Source of the DNA: Streptomyces sp. YPW6
GTDB lineage: Bacteria > Actinomycetota > Actinomycetes > Streptomycetales > Streptomycetaceae
NCBI RefSeq assembly: GCF_018866325.1
Contig: NZ_CP076457.1
Location: 6,049,001 to 6,113,000, forward strand
Reading direction: 5' to 3'
Length of the DNA stretch: 64,000 nucleotides
Part shown: positions 17,422 to 25,888 of the stretch, piece after piece
How positions within the stretch are numbered: position 1 is the stretch's first letter
Layout: the number at the start of each line of letters is the position of its first letter
Program-made: the position numbers and the translations under genes
Notes under the pieces: model-generated
Databases searched by the model: none
The model's input: the letters and a program-made list of their open reading frames with translations, nothing else
What the model was told of the DNA's origin: nothing

Positions 17422-18012
17422 GTGGCAGAGGCGGAGCGCATCATCGGTACGCCGGACGATCCCGAGGCCGAGGGCACGGACGAGGGCGGCAGCACGGCCG
17501 CCGACGCCGCCGTCAACGCGGGCCGGGGCAGGCGGAAGGTCCTCGTTCTCCTGAGCGTGGCCGTCGTCGCCTACCTGCTCGACCTGGTCTCGAAGATGAT
17601 CGTGGTCGCGAAGCTGGAGCATCAGCCGCCGATCGACATCATCGGCGACTGGCTCCAGTTCCGGGCGATCCGGAACGCGGGGGCCGCGTTCGGGTTCGGT
17701 GAGGCGTTCACCGTGATCTTCACCATCATCGCCGCCGGTGTGATCGTGGTGATCGTCCGGCTGGCCCGCAAGCTCTACAGCCTGCCGTGGGCCATCGCCC
17801 TGGGTCTTCTCCTGGGCGGTGCCCTCGGCAACCTCACCGACCGGCTCTTCCGGGCGCCCGGCGTGTTCGAGGGCGCGGTGGTGGACTTCATCGCCCCCAA
17901 GCACTTCGCCGTCTTCAACCTCGCGGACTCCGCCATCGTCTGCGGCGGCATCCTCATCGTGATCCTGTCCTTCAAGGGCCTCGACCCCGACGGGACCGTC
18001 CACAAGGACTGA
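17422..18012 (+). CDS. lspA: Lipoprotein signal peptidase LspA
   Basis: Membrane aspartyl protease (signal peptidase II) that removes the signal peptide of prolipoproteins after lipidation by Lgt. GTG start; 196 residues. The first 45 or so residues are an acidic cytoplasmic extension common in Streptomyces. Four spans follow, with RNAGAAFGFG, GGALGNLTDRLF, the catalytic Asp in VVDFIAPKHF (about D155) and the second in FNLADSAIVCGG (about D169). It precedes rluD by 43 bases, the usual lspA-rluD pairing. Confidence 0.95.
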   Translation: MAEAERIIGTPDDPEAEGTDEGGSTAADAAVNAGRGRRKVLVLLSVAVVAYLLDLVSKMIVVAKLEHQPPIDIIGDWLQFRAIRNAGAAFGFGEAFTVIFTIIAAGVIVVIVRLARKLYSLPWAIALGLLLGGALGNLTDRLFRAPGVFEGAVVDFIAPKHFAVFNLADSAIVCGGILIVILSFKGLDPDGTVHKD

Positions 18013-18043
18013 CCGGGCGGGACGGGGAGCGTGCCGCGCAAGG

Positions 18044-18049
18044 CATACT
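18044..18049 (+). promoter_or_regulatory. -10 element for leaderless rluD transcript
   Basis: CATACT ends six bases before the GTG of rluD, and no ribosome-binding site precedes that codon. This is the spacing expected when transcription starts at the start codon. Confidence 0.5.
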
Positions 18050-18055
18050 CGACGG

Positions 18056-18997
18056 GTGAGCACGCACCCCGAGATCCGCACCCTGCCCGTACCCGACGGC
18101 CTGGAGGGCGAGCGCGTCGACGCCGCCATCTCCCGGATGTTCGGTTTCTCCCGGACCAAGGCCGCCGAGCTGGCCGCCGCCGGGAAGGTCCAGGTGGACG
18201 GTTCGGTGGCCGGGAAGTCCGAGCGGGTCCACGGCGGTGCCTGGCTGGAAGTGGAGATGCCGCAGGCGGCCCCTGTGGTCCAGATCGTCGCCGAGCCCGT
18301 CGAGGGCATGGAGATCGTCCACGACGACGACGACATCGTGGTCATCATGAAGCCGGTCGGCGTGGCCGCCCACCCCAGCCCCGGCTGGACCGGCACCACC
18401 GTCATCGGCGGTCTCGCCGCCGCCGGCTACCGGATCTCGACGTCCGGTGCCGCCGAGCGCCAGGGCATCGTGCACCGCCTCGACGTCGGCACCTCCGGCC
18501 TGATGGTCGTCGCCAAGTCCGAGCGCGCCTACACCCTGCTCAAGGCCCAGTTCCGCGACCGGGTCGTCGACAAGAAGTACCACGCTCTCGTCCAGGGCCA
18601 CCCGGACCCGATGAGCGGCACCATCGACGCCCCCATCGGCCGCCACCCCCAGCACGACTACAAGTGGGCGGTCACCGCCGAGGGCAAGCCGTCGGTGACC
18701 CACTACGACCTGATCGAGGCCTACCGCTCCGCCAGCCTCCTCGACATCAAGCTGGAGACCGGGCGCACCCACCAGATCCGGGTCCACATGTCCGCCCACC
18801 GCCACCCCTGCGTCGGTGACCTCACCTACGGCGCCGACCCGACGCTGGCCAAGCGCCTCAAGCTGACCCGGCAGTGGCTGCACGCCGTCCGCCTGGGCTT
18901 CGAGCACCCGGCCGACGGGCGCTGGGTGCAGTTCTCCAGCAGCTATCCGGCCGACCTCCAGCACGCCCTCGACACCATCTCCGCGGAGAGCCAGTGA
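18056..18997 (+). CDS. rluD: RluD-family 23S rRNA pseudouridine synthase
   Basis: RluA-class pseudouridine synthase, 313 residues, GTG start. An N-terminal S4 RNA-binding domain (LEGERVDAAISRMFGFSRTK...) is followed by the catalytic domain with the HRLDVGTSGLMVVAK motif carrying the catalytic Asp (about residue 143), KKYHALVQGHP, and LETGRTHQIRVHM. The family modifies helix 69 of 23S rRNA (RluD) or related sites; exact target is not readable from sequence. The stop overlaps the GTG of the acetyltransferase gene. Confidence 0.93.
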   Translation: MSTHPEIRTLPVPDGLEGERVDAAISRMFGFSRTKAAELAAAGKVQVDGSVAGKSERVHGGAWLEVEMPQAAPVVQIVAEPVEGMEIVHDDDDIVVIMKPVGVAAHPSPGWTGTTVIGGLAAAGYRISTSGAAERQGIVHRLDVGTSGLMVVAKSERAYTLLKAQFRDRVVDKKYHALVQGHPDPMSGTIDAPIGRHPQHDYKWAVTAEGKPSVTHYDLIEAYRSASLLDIKLETGRTHQIRVHMSAHRHPCVGDLTYGADPTLAKRLKLTRQWLHAVRLGFEHPADGRWVQFSSSYPADLQHALDTISAESQ

Positions 18998-19479
18998 CCG
19001 GCGCCCCGACCCCGTACAGCACCCGCAGGGCCGTCGAGGAGATTGACCGGGCGGCCTGCTTCCAGGTCCGCAAGGACGTCTTCGTGGGCGAGCAGAACGT
19101 CCCCGAGGACCTGGAGTACGACGCCTACGACGCGACCGCCGTGCACGTCCTGGCCGTCGCCGCCGACGGCACCCCGCTCGGTACCGGACGGCTGCTGCAC
19201 GGCGCGGACGCGGCCGGGAAGACCGGCGGCGACCTCACCGTCGGGTCGCTGGGCCGGCTCGCCGTGAGCCGGGGAGCGCGCGGCCTCGGCGTCGGCGCGG
19301 CACTCGTCGTGGCCATCGAGGACGAGGCGCGGAAGCTGGGCCTGGCCGCCGTCGACCTGCACGCCCAGACGCACGCCCTCGGCTTCTACGAGCGGCTCGG
19401 TTACGTCGCGTACGGCCCGGAGTTCCCCGACGCGGGCATGCCGCACCGGGCCATGCGGCGGGAGATCCGCCCGGCCTGA
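18994..19479 (+). CDS. GNAT-family N-acetyltransferase
   Basis: GTG in a GTGA overlap with rluD; 161 residues. It resembles the ElaA/YjcF-type GNAT group: RKDVFVGEQNVPEDLEYDAYD near the N-terminus, acetyl-CoA loop region LGRLAVSRGARGLGVGAAL (Q/R-x-x-G-x-G form), and ALGFYERLGYVAYGPEFPDAGMPHRAM at the end. Substrate unknown. Its last codons begin a series of related short repeats (CCCGGCCTGAG units) that continue downstream. Confidence 0.85.
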   Translation: MTGAPTPYSTRRAVEEIDRAACFQVRKDVFVGEQNVPEDLEYDAYDATAVHVLAVAADGTPLGTGRLLHGADAAGKTGGDLTVGSLGRLAVSRGARGLGVGAALVVAIEDEARKLGLAAVDLHAQTHALGFYERLGYVAYGPEFPDAGMPHRAMRREIRPA

Positions 19480-19720
19480 GCGCCAGGAAGGGGAGACCCG
19501 CCCGGCCTGAGCGCCGGGAAGGGGAGGGGCACCCGCCGGGCCTGGGCGCCGGGAGGGGGTGGTGACCCGGCCCGGGTGCCGTGGCGGGGCCTCCGTCCGG
19601 TCCGGGCGCCGGGAACGGGCACCCGCCGGGCCTGGGCGCCGGGAGGGGGGGGTGACCCGGCCCGGGTGCCGTGGCGGGGCCTCCGTCCGGTCCGGGCGCC
19701 GGGAACGGGCACCGGCCGGG
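19470..19720 (+). repeat. GC-rich tandem repeat block after the acetyltransferase
   Basis: Two 90-bp units (19527-19616 and 19617-19706) are identical except for one base, and a third partial unit begins at 19707. Two shorter related units lie at 19470-19500 and 19501-19530; the first includes the stop codon of the GNAT gene. Each 90-bp unit contains several GGGCGCCGGGA-like sub-repeats. The period is a multiple of three, so long false reading frames run through on both strands. No gene is supported between 19480 and 19823; the remainder (19721-19823) holds only the approach to the antiporter start. Confidence 0.9.
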
Positions 19721-19823
19721 TCCCGGGGGGTATCGGCGGAAACGCGCCGCCCGCGTGGCAGGGTGGAAGCCCTGTTCGGCCGCTCGTGACCTGCCGGACC
19801 CGCACGCTCCGGAAGGCCCCTCC

Positions 19824-21410
19824 GTGGAACAGATGTCCCTGCTGCTCCTGCTGCTGCTCGGAGCCGTGGTCACGGTGCCGCTCGGCGACCGGCTCGGGCT
19901 TCCCGCGCCGGTGCTGATGACGCTCGCGGGCATCGCGATGGCGTTCGCGCCGTTCGTCCCGAACGTGGACATCCCGCCGGAGATCATCCTCCCCGCGCTG
20001 CTCCCGCCGCTGCTCTACGCCACCGTCCAGCGCACCTCCTGGCGGCAGTTCGCCGCCAACAAACGGCCGATCTTCCTGCTGGCCGTGGCCCTCGTCTTCG
20101 TCACCACGGCCGCCGTCGCCGCGGTCGCCAACACCATCGTGCCGGGCCTGCCGATCGCCGCCGCCGTCGCGCTCGGCGCACTCGTCGCCCCGCCCGACCC
20201 GGTCGCGGCGACGGCCGTGGCCGGCTCGGTGGGGCTGCCGCGCCGGCTGGTGTCGATCCTGGAGGGCGAGGGGCTCTTCAACGACGTGACCGCCATCGTG
20301 CTCTACCACGTGGCCATCGCCGCCGCCGTCAGCGGCACCTTCTCGCTCCCCGAGGCCTTCGGGCTGCTGGTCCTCTCCGCCGTCGTCGCCGTCGCCGTCG
20401 GACTCGCGATCGGCTGGCTCACCATCAAGCTGATGAACCTGCTCGGCGACGCCACGCTCCAGGTCGGGCTGACCCTGCTGGTGCCCTTCGTCGCCTACGC
20501 CCTCGCGGAGGAGCTGGAGGGCTCCGGGGTACTGGCCGTCCTGACGACCGCGCTGTTCCTCGCCGAGCACACCGCCGACGCCGACGACGTGCTGGGCCGG
20601 CTGACCGGACGCACCTTCTGGGACATCGTCGACACCCTCGTCACCGGCGTCGCCTTCGGGCTGATCGGCCTGGAGCTGCACACCGTGTTCGGCACCGCCG
20701 ACGGGCACGCCCTGGAGATGGTCGGCTGGGGGCTCGCGATCGTCGCGGTCGTCGTCGGGGTACGGCTGCTGTGGCTGCTGCCCGCCACCTGGCTCGCCAA
20801 GCGGCTGCACACCCGCCGGGACGTCAGCGAGGAGATCCCCACCAGCTGGCGGGAGACCGTCGTGATGTGGTGGTCCGGGATGCGCGGAGTGGCCTCCGTC
20901 GCCCTGGCCCTGGCGATCCCCCTGAAGACCGACGACGGACAGCCCTTCCCCGGCCGCGAGGAGATCATCTTCATCGCGTTCGCCGTGATCATGGCCACCC
21001 TGGTCTTCCAGGGGCTCACCCTGCCCTGGCTGGTGCGCAAGCTGGACGTCGGGGCCGACACCGCCGCCGAGGAGGCCCTGGAGCGGGACCTCGCGATCCG
21101 GGCCGCCAAGGCCGCCAAGTACCGGCTCAAGGAGATCCAGGAGGTCGAGGAGTTCCCCGAGGAGGTCCTGGAGCGGCTCCAGCGCGCCGCGTACGACATC
21201 GGCGCCCGGATCAGCCCCGACATGATCGACGAGGAGCGGCGGGAGGCCTACGCCCAGCGGGCGAAACGCTTCAAGGCGATCGGCCGCGTCCAGCGCGAGA
21301 TGATGTCGGCCGCCCGCCACGAGGTGCTCTCCGCGCGCAGCGAACCCGGCTCCGACCCGGAGGTCGTGGACCGGGTGCTGCGGTACCTGGACTTCCGCTC
21401 CCTGCGGTGA
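19824..21410 (+). CDS. CPA1-family Na+/H+ antiporter
   Basis: Monovalent cation:proton antiporter of the NhaP/CPA1 type, 528 residues. GTG at 19824 was chosen because GGAAGG lies seven bases upstream; an ATG three codons later is the alternative. About twelve membrane spans; the core carries ILPALLPPLLYATVQRT, GALVAPPDPVAATAVAG (the ND/DP ion-binding region of span 5), the EGEGLFNDVTAIVLY segment with conserved Asn-Asp, and MRGVASVALALAIPL. The last 115 residues form a charged, helical cytoplasmic tail. Likely role is pH and Na+ homeostasis. It converges with the MscS gene. Confidence 0.9.
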   Translation: MEQMSLLLLLLLGAVVTVPLGDRLGLPAPVLMTLAGIAMAFAPFVPNVDIPPEIILPALLPPLLYATVQRTSWRQFAANKRPIFLLAVALVFVTTAAVAAVANTIVPGLPIAAAVALGALVAPPDPVAATAVAGSVGLPRRLVSILEGEGLFNDVTAIVLYHVAIAAAVSGTFSLPEAFGLLVLSAVVAVAVGLAIGWLTIKLMNLLGDATLQVGLTLLVPFVAYALAEELEGSGVLAVLTTALFLAEHTADADDVLGRLTGRTFWDIVDTLVTGVAFGLIGLELHTVFGTADGHALEMVGWGLAIVAVVVGVRLLWLLPATWLAKRLHTRRDVSEEIPTSWRETVVMWWSGMRGVASVALALAIPLKTDDGQPFPGREEIIFIAFAVIMATLVFQGLTLPWLVRKLDVGADTAAEEALERDLAIRAAKAAKYRLKEIQEVEEFPEEVLERLQRAAYDIGARISPDMIDEERREAYAQRAKRFKAIGRVQREMMSAARHEVLSARSEPGSDPEVVDRVLRYLDFRSLR

Positions 21411-21418
21411 GCGGGCCG

Positions 21419-21441
21419 GGGCCGCGGCTCAGCCGCGGCCC
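21419..21441. terminator. Hairpin between convergent antiporter and MscS genes
   Basis: Complementary GGGCCGCGG and CCGCGGCCC arms around a loop of five bases that contains the stop codon of the minus-strand gene. Placed to end both convergent transcripts. Confidence 0.55.
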
Positions 21442-22586
21442 GTCCGCGGAGCCTTGGAGTCCTCCCGCTCGACGGGCGGCGCGGAACCGTTGCGCCGCAC
21501 CCGGCTCGTCGGACCAGCGCCGGTCAGATCCGCCCACTGCTCGCCCGGCGGCAGCGCGGCGGGCGAGGTGGCGACCCGCGGCAGCGCGTACGGATGGTGA
21601 TCGCGCAGCCAGCCGATCAACTGCTCGCGCACCGCGCAGCGCGCCGTCCAGATGTCGTCCGCGTCCTTCGCCGTGACCACCGCGCGCACCTCGATCGTGG
21701 TCGGCGTGGTGTCGGTGACCGCCAGCGACCAGTCCCGGCCGTCCCAGGCGGCGATGTCCCCGAGGAGGTCCCGCAGTTTCTTCCGCATCGCCGCGACGGG
21801 AGCGGAGTGGTCGAGGTGGAAGTAGACCGTGCCCGTCATCTGCGCCCCGCCGCGCGACCAGTTCTCGAAGGGCTTGCTCGTGAAGTACGAGACCGGCATC
21901 ATGATCCGCCGGTCGTCCCACGTCCGTACCGCGAGGAACGTCAGGGTGATCTCGTCGATCGTGCCCCACTCGCCGTCCACCACCACGGTGTCGCCGATCC
22001 GGACCGTGTCCCCGAAGGCGATCTGGAGCCCCGCGAACAGGTTCCCCAGCGTCGACTGGGCGGCGACGCCCGCGACGATGCCGAGCAGACCGGCCGAGGC
22101 GAGCATCGAGGTGCCCACCGCCCGCATCGGCGGGAACGTCAGCAGCATCGCGGCGATGGCGACGACCGTCACGACCGCTATGACGACCCGCTGGATGAGC
22201 GTCACCTGCGTACGGACCCGGCGGACCCGGGCGGGGTCGCGGGTGGAGGCCGCGTAGCGGGCGTAGCTCGCCTCCACGACCGTCGCCGCGATCCGCACGA
22301 CCAGCCAGGCGGAGGCGCCGATCAGCACCAGGGTGAGCACCTGGCCGATCCCGTCCCGGTGGTCCCGCACCCAGTCGATCTTCGTGGCGCGGTAGCTGCC
22401 GCGCAGCAGCGCCGTGATGACCACCACCTGCAAAGGAGGCCGGCAGCGCCGCAGCAGCCCCCACAGCGGGGTTTCGTGGTGCCGGCTGTCGGCCCGCCGC
22501 AGCAGCAGGTCCACCAGCCAGCCGACCAGCAGAGTGATCACCACGGAACCGCCGATGACGATCAGCGGGCGCAGCACGCTCTCCAT
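21429..22586 (-). CDS. MscS-family mechanosensitive channel
   Basis: Small-conductance mechanosensitive channel family, 385 residues. Five predicted membrane spans; the pore-lining span is ASAGLLGIVAGVAAQSTLGNLFAGLQIAFGDTVRIGD, the MscS signature, quoted in parts: Gly/Ala-rich helix then the FGDTVRIGDTVVV beta domain. WGTIDEITLTFLAVRTWDDRR and the PVSYF segment belong to the MscS beta barrel. The C-terminal tail (about 35 residues) is Pro/Arg-rich. Channels of this type release solutes on hypo-osmotic shock. It is divergent from the hydrolase gene that follows. Confidence 0.92.
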   Translation of the reverse strand: MESVLRPLIVIGGSVVITLLVGWLVDLLLRRADSRHHETPLWGLLRRCRPPLQVVVITALLRGSYRATKIDWVRDHRDGIGQVLTLVLIGASAWLVVRIAATVVEASYARYAASTRDPARVRRVRTQVTLIQRVVIAVVTVVAIAAMLLTFPPMRAVGTSMLASAGLLGIVAGVAAQSTLGNLFAGLQIAFGDTVRIGDTVVVDGEWGTIDEITLTFLAVRTWDDRRIMMPVSYFTSKPFENWSRGGAQMTGTVYFHLDHSAPVAAMRKKLRDLLGDIAAWDGRDWSLAVTDTTPTTIEVRAVVTAKDADDIWTARCAVREQLIGWLRDHHPYALPRVATSPAALPPGEQWADLTGAGPTSRVRRNGSAPPVEREDSKAPRTGRG

Positions 22587-22635
22587 TCCCTCGTCCTCCC
22601 AAGCCTTCGAGCGGCCCTCAGCAGGTGCGAACTGG

Positions 22636-22641
22636 CACCAT
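22636..22641 (+). promoter_or_regulatory. -10-like element for leaderless hydrolase transcript
   Basis: CACCAT in the context TGGCACCATGG ends seven bases before the ATG at 22649. The same TGGCAC-N-ATGG arrangement precedes the start at 35917, and a close GGCACAATGG precedes hisI. Confidence 0.4.
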
Positions 22642-22648
22642 GGGGCCC

Positions 22649-23218
22649 ATGAACATCATGCTTTTCCACTCGACGTACGGGCTCACGCCCGCCGTGCACG
22701 CCGCGGCCGCGCGCCTCAAGGACGCCGGCCATGAGGTGCGCGTGCCCGATCTGTTCGAGGGGCACACCTTCGACACGGTGGAAGAGGGCATGGCCTACCA
22801 GGACGAGACCGGCAAGGACGAACTGCTCAAGCGCGCGGTGCTCGCCGCGGCGCCCCACTCCGACCAGGGCCTCGTGTACGCAGGATTCTCCCTCGGCGCG
22901 GCGACCGCCCAGACCCTTGCGCTCGGTGACGCGAAGGCCCGGGGGCTGCTGCTGTTCCACGGCACCTCGGACATCGCCGAGAACGCCGCGGTGGACGAAC
23001 TCCCCGTCCAGCTGCACGTCGCGGATCCGGACCCCTTCGAGTCCCACGACTGGCTGAACAGCTGGTACCTCCAGATGCAGCGTACCGGTGCGGACGTGGA
23101 GATCTACCGCTACCCCGGGGCCGGGCACCTGTTCACCGACCCCGATCTGCCCGACTACGACCAGGCGGCCGCCGAGCAGACCTGGAAGGTCGCGCTCGGC
23201 TTCCTGGCCACGCTGTAG
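22649..23218 (+). CDS. Dienelactone-hydrolase-family protein
   Basis: Cytosolic alpha/beta hydrolase, 189 residues from the ATG of MNIMLFHSTYG; in-frame starts at 22640 and 22625 are possible. The nucleophile elbow is GFSLGAA (Ser, where classical dienelactone hydrolase has Cys). The acid is likely in VADPDPFE and the His in PGAGHLFTDP, so the triad is Ser-Asp-His. Substrate not predictable. A monocistronic unit between divergent and convergent neighbours. Confidence 0.85.
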   Translation: MNIMLFHSTYGLTPAVHAAAARLKDAGHEVRVPDLFEGHTFDTVEEGMAYQDETGKDELLKRAVLAAAPHSDQGLVYAGFSLGAATAQTLALGDAKARGLLLFHGTSDIAENAAVDELPVQLHVADPDPFESHDWLNSWYLQMQRTGADVEIYRYPGAGHLFTDPDLPDYDQAAAEQTWKVALGFLATL

Positions 23219-23233
23219 CCCCCGGGGCGCCTG

Positions 23234-24892
23234 TCAGCGCACCGGGCGGTCGGCCCGCTCGACGCGCTGGGTGCCCCGCCGGGTGCGGTAGGAGCGGGCC
23301 CACGACGAGGTGGCGTCCCGGGCGGTCTTGTCGGACAGCACGTAGTAGTCCATCTGCGCGTGCTCCGCGGTGACGTCCAGGACGCCGTAGCCGTGCGAGT
23401 CCAGGTCGACCCACTTCACATGGCGGTTGGCCGCCCGCACGGCCGCCGCCGCGACGGGCGACACGGTGCCCGGGGCGACCCTCAGGAGGTCGTCGAGGTT
23501 GTCCGAGGTCACCGACGTGACGACGAACTCCGTCGCGGCCGACGGCGACAGCGGGTAGGTCGCCGCCCGCACGGGCACGTCGTTGGCCCAGGCCATGTGG
23601 ATGTCGCCGGTCAGGAACACCGTGTCCGCGACGGCCCGGTCCCGCAGGTGGGAGATCAGTTCCTTGCGGTCGGCGGTGTAGCCGTCCCACTGGTCGACGT
23701 TGACCGCCAGGCCCTCCTTCGGCAGCCCCAGCAGCCCGGCCAGCGGCTCCAGCAGATGGGCGGGGAGCGCCCCGAAGGCGACCGGGGAGATCATCACCGA
23801 CGTCCCCACCAGCTTCCAGGCGGCGTCCGATCCGGCGAGCCCCGCCTTCAGCCAGTCCAGCTGGGCCCGCCCGGTCATCGTGCGCGCCGGGTCGTCCACC
23901 TTCCCGCTGCCGACGGACGCCTGCTCGGAGCGGAAGCTGCGCAGGTCCAGCAGATGGAGATCGGCGAGCCGCCCGAAGCGCAGCCGCCGGTAGACGGTGC
24001 CCTCGGTGGAGGCGCGGACCGGCATCCACTCGAAGTACGCCTGCTTGGCCGCCGCCACCCGCTGCCGCCAGGCACCCTCCGTCTCCGGGGTGTGGTTCTG
24101 CGCCCCACCGGACCACGCGTCGTTGGCGAACTCGTGGTCGTCCCAGATCGCGATCACCGGGTGGGCGGCGTGCAGCGCCTGGAGGTCGTCGTCCGTCTTG
24201 TAGTGGCCGTGCCGGGTGCGGTAGTCGGCCAGGTCCAGGATCTCGTGGGCGGGCCGGTGCTCGCGCACCGCCGTGCCCCGCGTGGTGTACTCGCCGGTGC
24301 CGTACTCGTAGAGGTAGTCGCCCAGGTGCAGGACCGCGTCCAGGTCCGGCCGCGCGGCGAGATGGCGGTACGCGGAGAACCAGCCCGCCTCCCAGTTCGC
24401 GCACGACACCACGCCGAAGCGGAGACCGGCGGTGGTGGCGTCGGCCGCGGGGGCGGTACGGGTGCGTCCCAGGGCGGACCGGACGCCGTCGCCCGCGGTG
24501 AAGCGGAAGTAGTACGCCGTGGCCGGGCGCAGCCCGCGGACGTCGGCCTTCACCGTGTGGTCCGATGCGGCGGACGCGACGGTGACGCCGTTCGCGGCTA
24601 TCCGTGCGAACTCCCGGTCCTCCGCGACCTCCCAGCGCACCGGGGTGTCCGGTCCCGCCCCCGATCCGGGCTCGGCGCCGGGCTCGGGGGTGACCCGCGT
24701 CCAGAGCAGGACGCCGTCCGGCAGCGGGTCACCGGAGGCGACGCCGTGGAGGAAGGCGGGCGCCCCCGCGGCCGGGGCGGGAGCCGCCGATGTGGTGGTG
24801 GCGGTGGCGAGCACGGGGACGGCGGCGGCGCTCGCGGCGGCGGCCCGGACGACCGTGCGGCGGCTCGGCGAGGAAAGGTGTCGTGTGGTCAC
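23234..24892 (-). CDS. phoD: Secreted alkaline phosphatase/phosphodiesterase PhoD
   Basis: PhoD-family metallophosphatase, 552 residues, GTG start. The N-terminus has a twin-arginine signal (SPSRRTVVRAAAASAAAVPV...), so the folded enzyme is exported by Tat. An N-terminal beta domain (fibronectin-like, FLHGVASGDPLPDGVLLWTRV) precedes the catalytic domain: SCANWEAGWFSAY, LHLGDYLYEYG, WDDHEFANDAW and FLTGDIHMAWAND supply metal-binding Asp/His/Asn. PhoD members cleave phosphomono- and diesters including teichoic acid and are usually controlled by phosphate limitation (PhoP); I do not see a clear PHO box here. Confidence 0.93.
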   Translation of the reverse strand: MTTRHLSSPSRRTVVRAAAASAAAVPVLATATTTSAAPAPAAGAPAFLHGVASGDPLPDGVLLWTRVTPEPGAEPGSGAGPDTPVRWEVAEDREFARIAANGVTVASAASDHTVKADVRGLRPATAYYFRFTAGDGVRSALGRTRTAPAADATTAGLRFGVVSCANWEAGWFSAYRHLAARPDLDAVLHLGDYLYEYGTGEYTTRGTAVREHRPAHEILDLADYRTRHGHYKTDDDLQALHAAHPVIAIWDDHEFANDAWSGGAQNHTPETEGAWRQRVAAAKQAYFEWMPVRASTEGTVYRRLRFGRLADLHLLDLRSFRSEQASVGSGKVDDPARTMTGRAQLDWLKAGLAGSDAAWKLVGTSVMISPVAFGALPAHLLEPLAGLLGLPKEGLAVNVDQWDGYTADRKELISHLRDRAVADTVFLTGDIHMAWANDVPVRAATYPLSPSAATEFVVTSVTSDNLDDLLRVAPGTVSPVAAAAVRAANRHVKWVDLDSHGYGVLDVTAEHAQMDYYVLSDKTARDATSSWARSYRTRRGTQRVERADRPVR

Positions 24893-24922
24893 GGCCGATC
24901 ACCTTACGGGCGCGTACGGCGA

Positions 24923-24957
24923 ACGGGCGGGCGAACAACGGAAGTTCGCCCGCCCGT
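24923..24957 (-). terminator. Terminator after the DsbA-like gene
   Basis: Fourteen-base perfect arms (24923-24936, 24944-24957) with a 7-base loop, between the minus-strand DsbA-like gene and phoD. It would end the upstream transcript before phoD. Confidence 0.8.
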
Positions 24958-25006
24958 CGGGAAACCGTCGCCCGGCGGCGGTCTGCCGGGGCCGGGTGGG
25001 GAGACG

Positions 25007-25822
25007 CTAGCCCTTCAGGGCCTTGTCGATGGCCTTGGTGAACTCGTCGGCCGTCATCGGGGCGTTCTCGCTGCCCTCGGCGGTGACCTTCTTGTCGTCC
25101 ATCTTCAGCGTCGGCGTGCCCTGCACCCCGCTCTCGTCGAAGGTCTTCGACATCTTCATCGCCCAGGCGTCGAACGTGCCGTCCTCGACGTCCTTCTGGA
25201 AGTCCTTGTTCCCCTTCAGCGCGTCGACCGAGTCCGCGACCTCGATCAGATAGCTGTCCTCGGCGAACTTGTCGTCGCTCTCCTCGGGGTGGAACTCGGC
25301 CGAGTACAGCGCGGCCTTGTACTCCAAGAAGGCCTCGGGGCTCACGTCCAGCGCCGCACCGAGCGCGCTCAGGGCGTTCTTGGAGCCCTCGCCGTTGTCG
25401 GTGTTGTCGATGAAGGTCGCGCCGACGTACCGGACCTTGTACTTGCCGTCCTCGACGTCCTTCGAGACGGTCTCGCCGACCCCCTGCTCGAACGTGGCGC
25501 AGACCGGGCAGCGCGAGTCCTCGTACAGCTCCAGGGTCTTCTTCGCGCTCGACTTGCCGACGACCACGGTGGTGCCGTCCTCGCCCGAGGTGTTCTTCGG
25601 CGCGGTGACGTTCTTCGCGTCGGCGGCCGCCTCCCAGGCGCCCGGCTTGTTCAGCTGCGCCACGCCGTAGCTGATGCCGCCGACCACGGCGAGGGCGGCG
25701 ACGACCGAGACCGCCACGACGACCTGCTTGCGGGTCTTGTCCCTCTTGGCCTGGCGCTCGCGCTCGGCGCGCAGCCGCTCGCGGGCCGCCGCCTTGTTCG
25801 CCTGGCTGTTGCGCTTGCTCAT
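25007..25822 (-). CDS. Membrane-anchored DsbA-like thioredoxin-fold protein (first copy)
   Basis: Thiol-disulfide oxidoreductase-like protein, 271 residues. A strongly basic N-terminal head (residues 1-32, RERLRAERERQAKRDKTRKQ) and one span (33-55) make it a type II membrane protein with the catalytic domain outside. The redox motif is SRCPVCATF with CPVC at residues 105-108, and the cis-proline loop is GVQGTPTLKMD. This is the DsbA/thioredoxin_4 family (DsbG/MSMEG-like). A homologue with the same plan lies at 61452-62318. It follows the membrane-protein gene by 66 bases and is probably cotranscribed with it. Confidence 0.9.
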   Translation of the reverse strand: MSKRNSQANKAAARERLRAERERQAKRDKTRKQVVVAVSVVAALAVVGGISYGVAQLNKPGAWEAAADAKNVTAPKNTSGEDGTTVVVGKSSAKKTLELYEDSRCPVCATFEQGVGETVSKDVEDGKYKVRYVGATFIDNTDNGEGSKNALSALGAALDVSPEAFLEYKAALYSAEFHPEESDDKFAEDSYLIEVADSVDALKGNKDFQKDVEDGTFDAWAMKMSKTFDESGVQGTPTLKMDDKKVTAEGSENAPMTADEFTKAIDKALKG

Positions 25823-25888
25823 GTCGGTATCTCCGTGTGTACGTGTGTGGGGAGTGGGCGGTGGTGCCGTCGTCGCGTCGCCGTGCCC

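Noticed and set aside
19401..21320. A 639-residue minus-strand frame opposite the antiporter
   Set aside because: Low-complexity His/Gly/Gln/Asp composition, continues through the tandem repeat, and the plus-strand antiporter has all expected spans.
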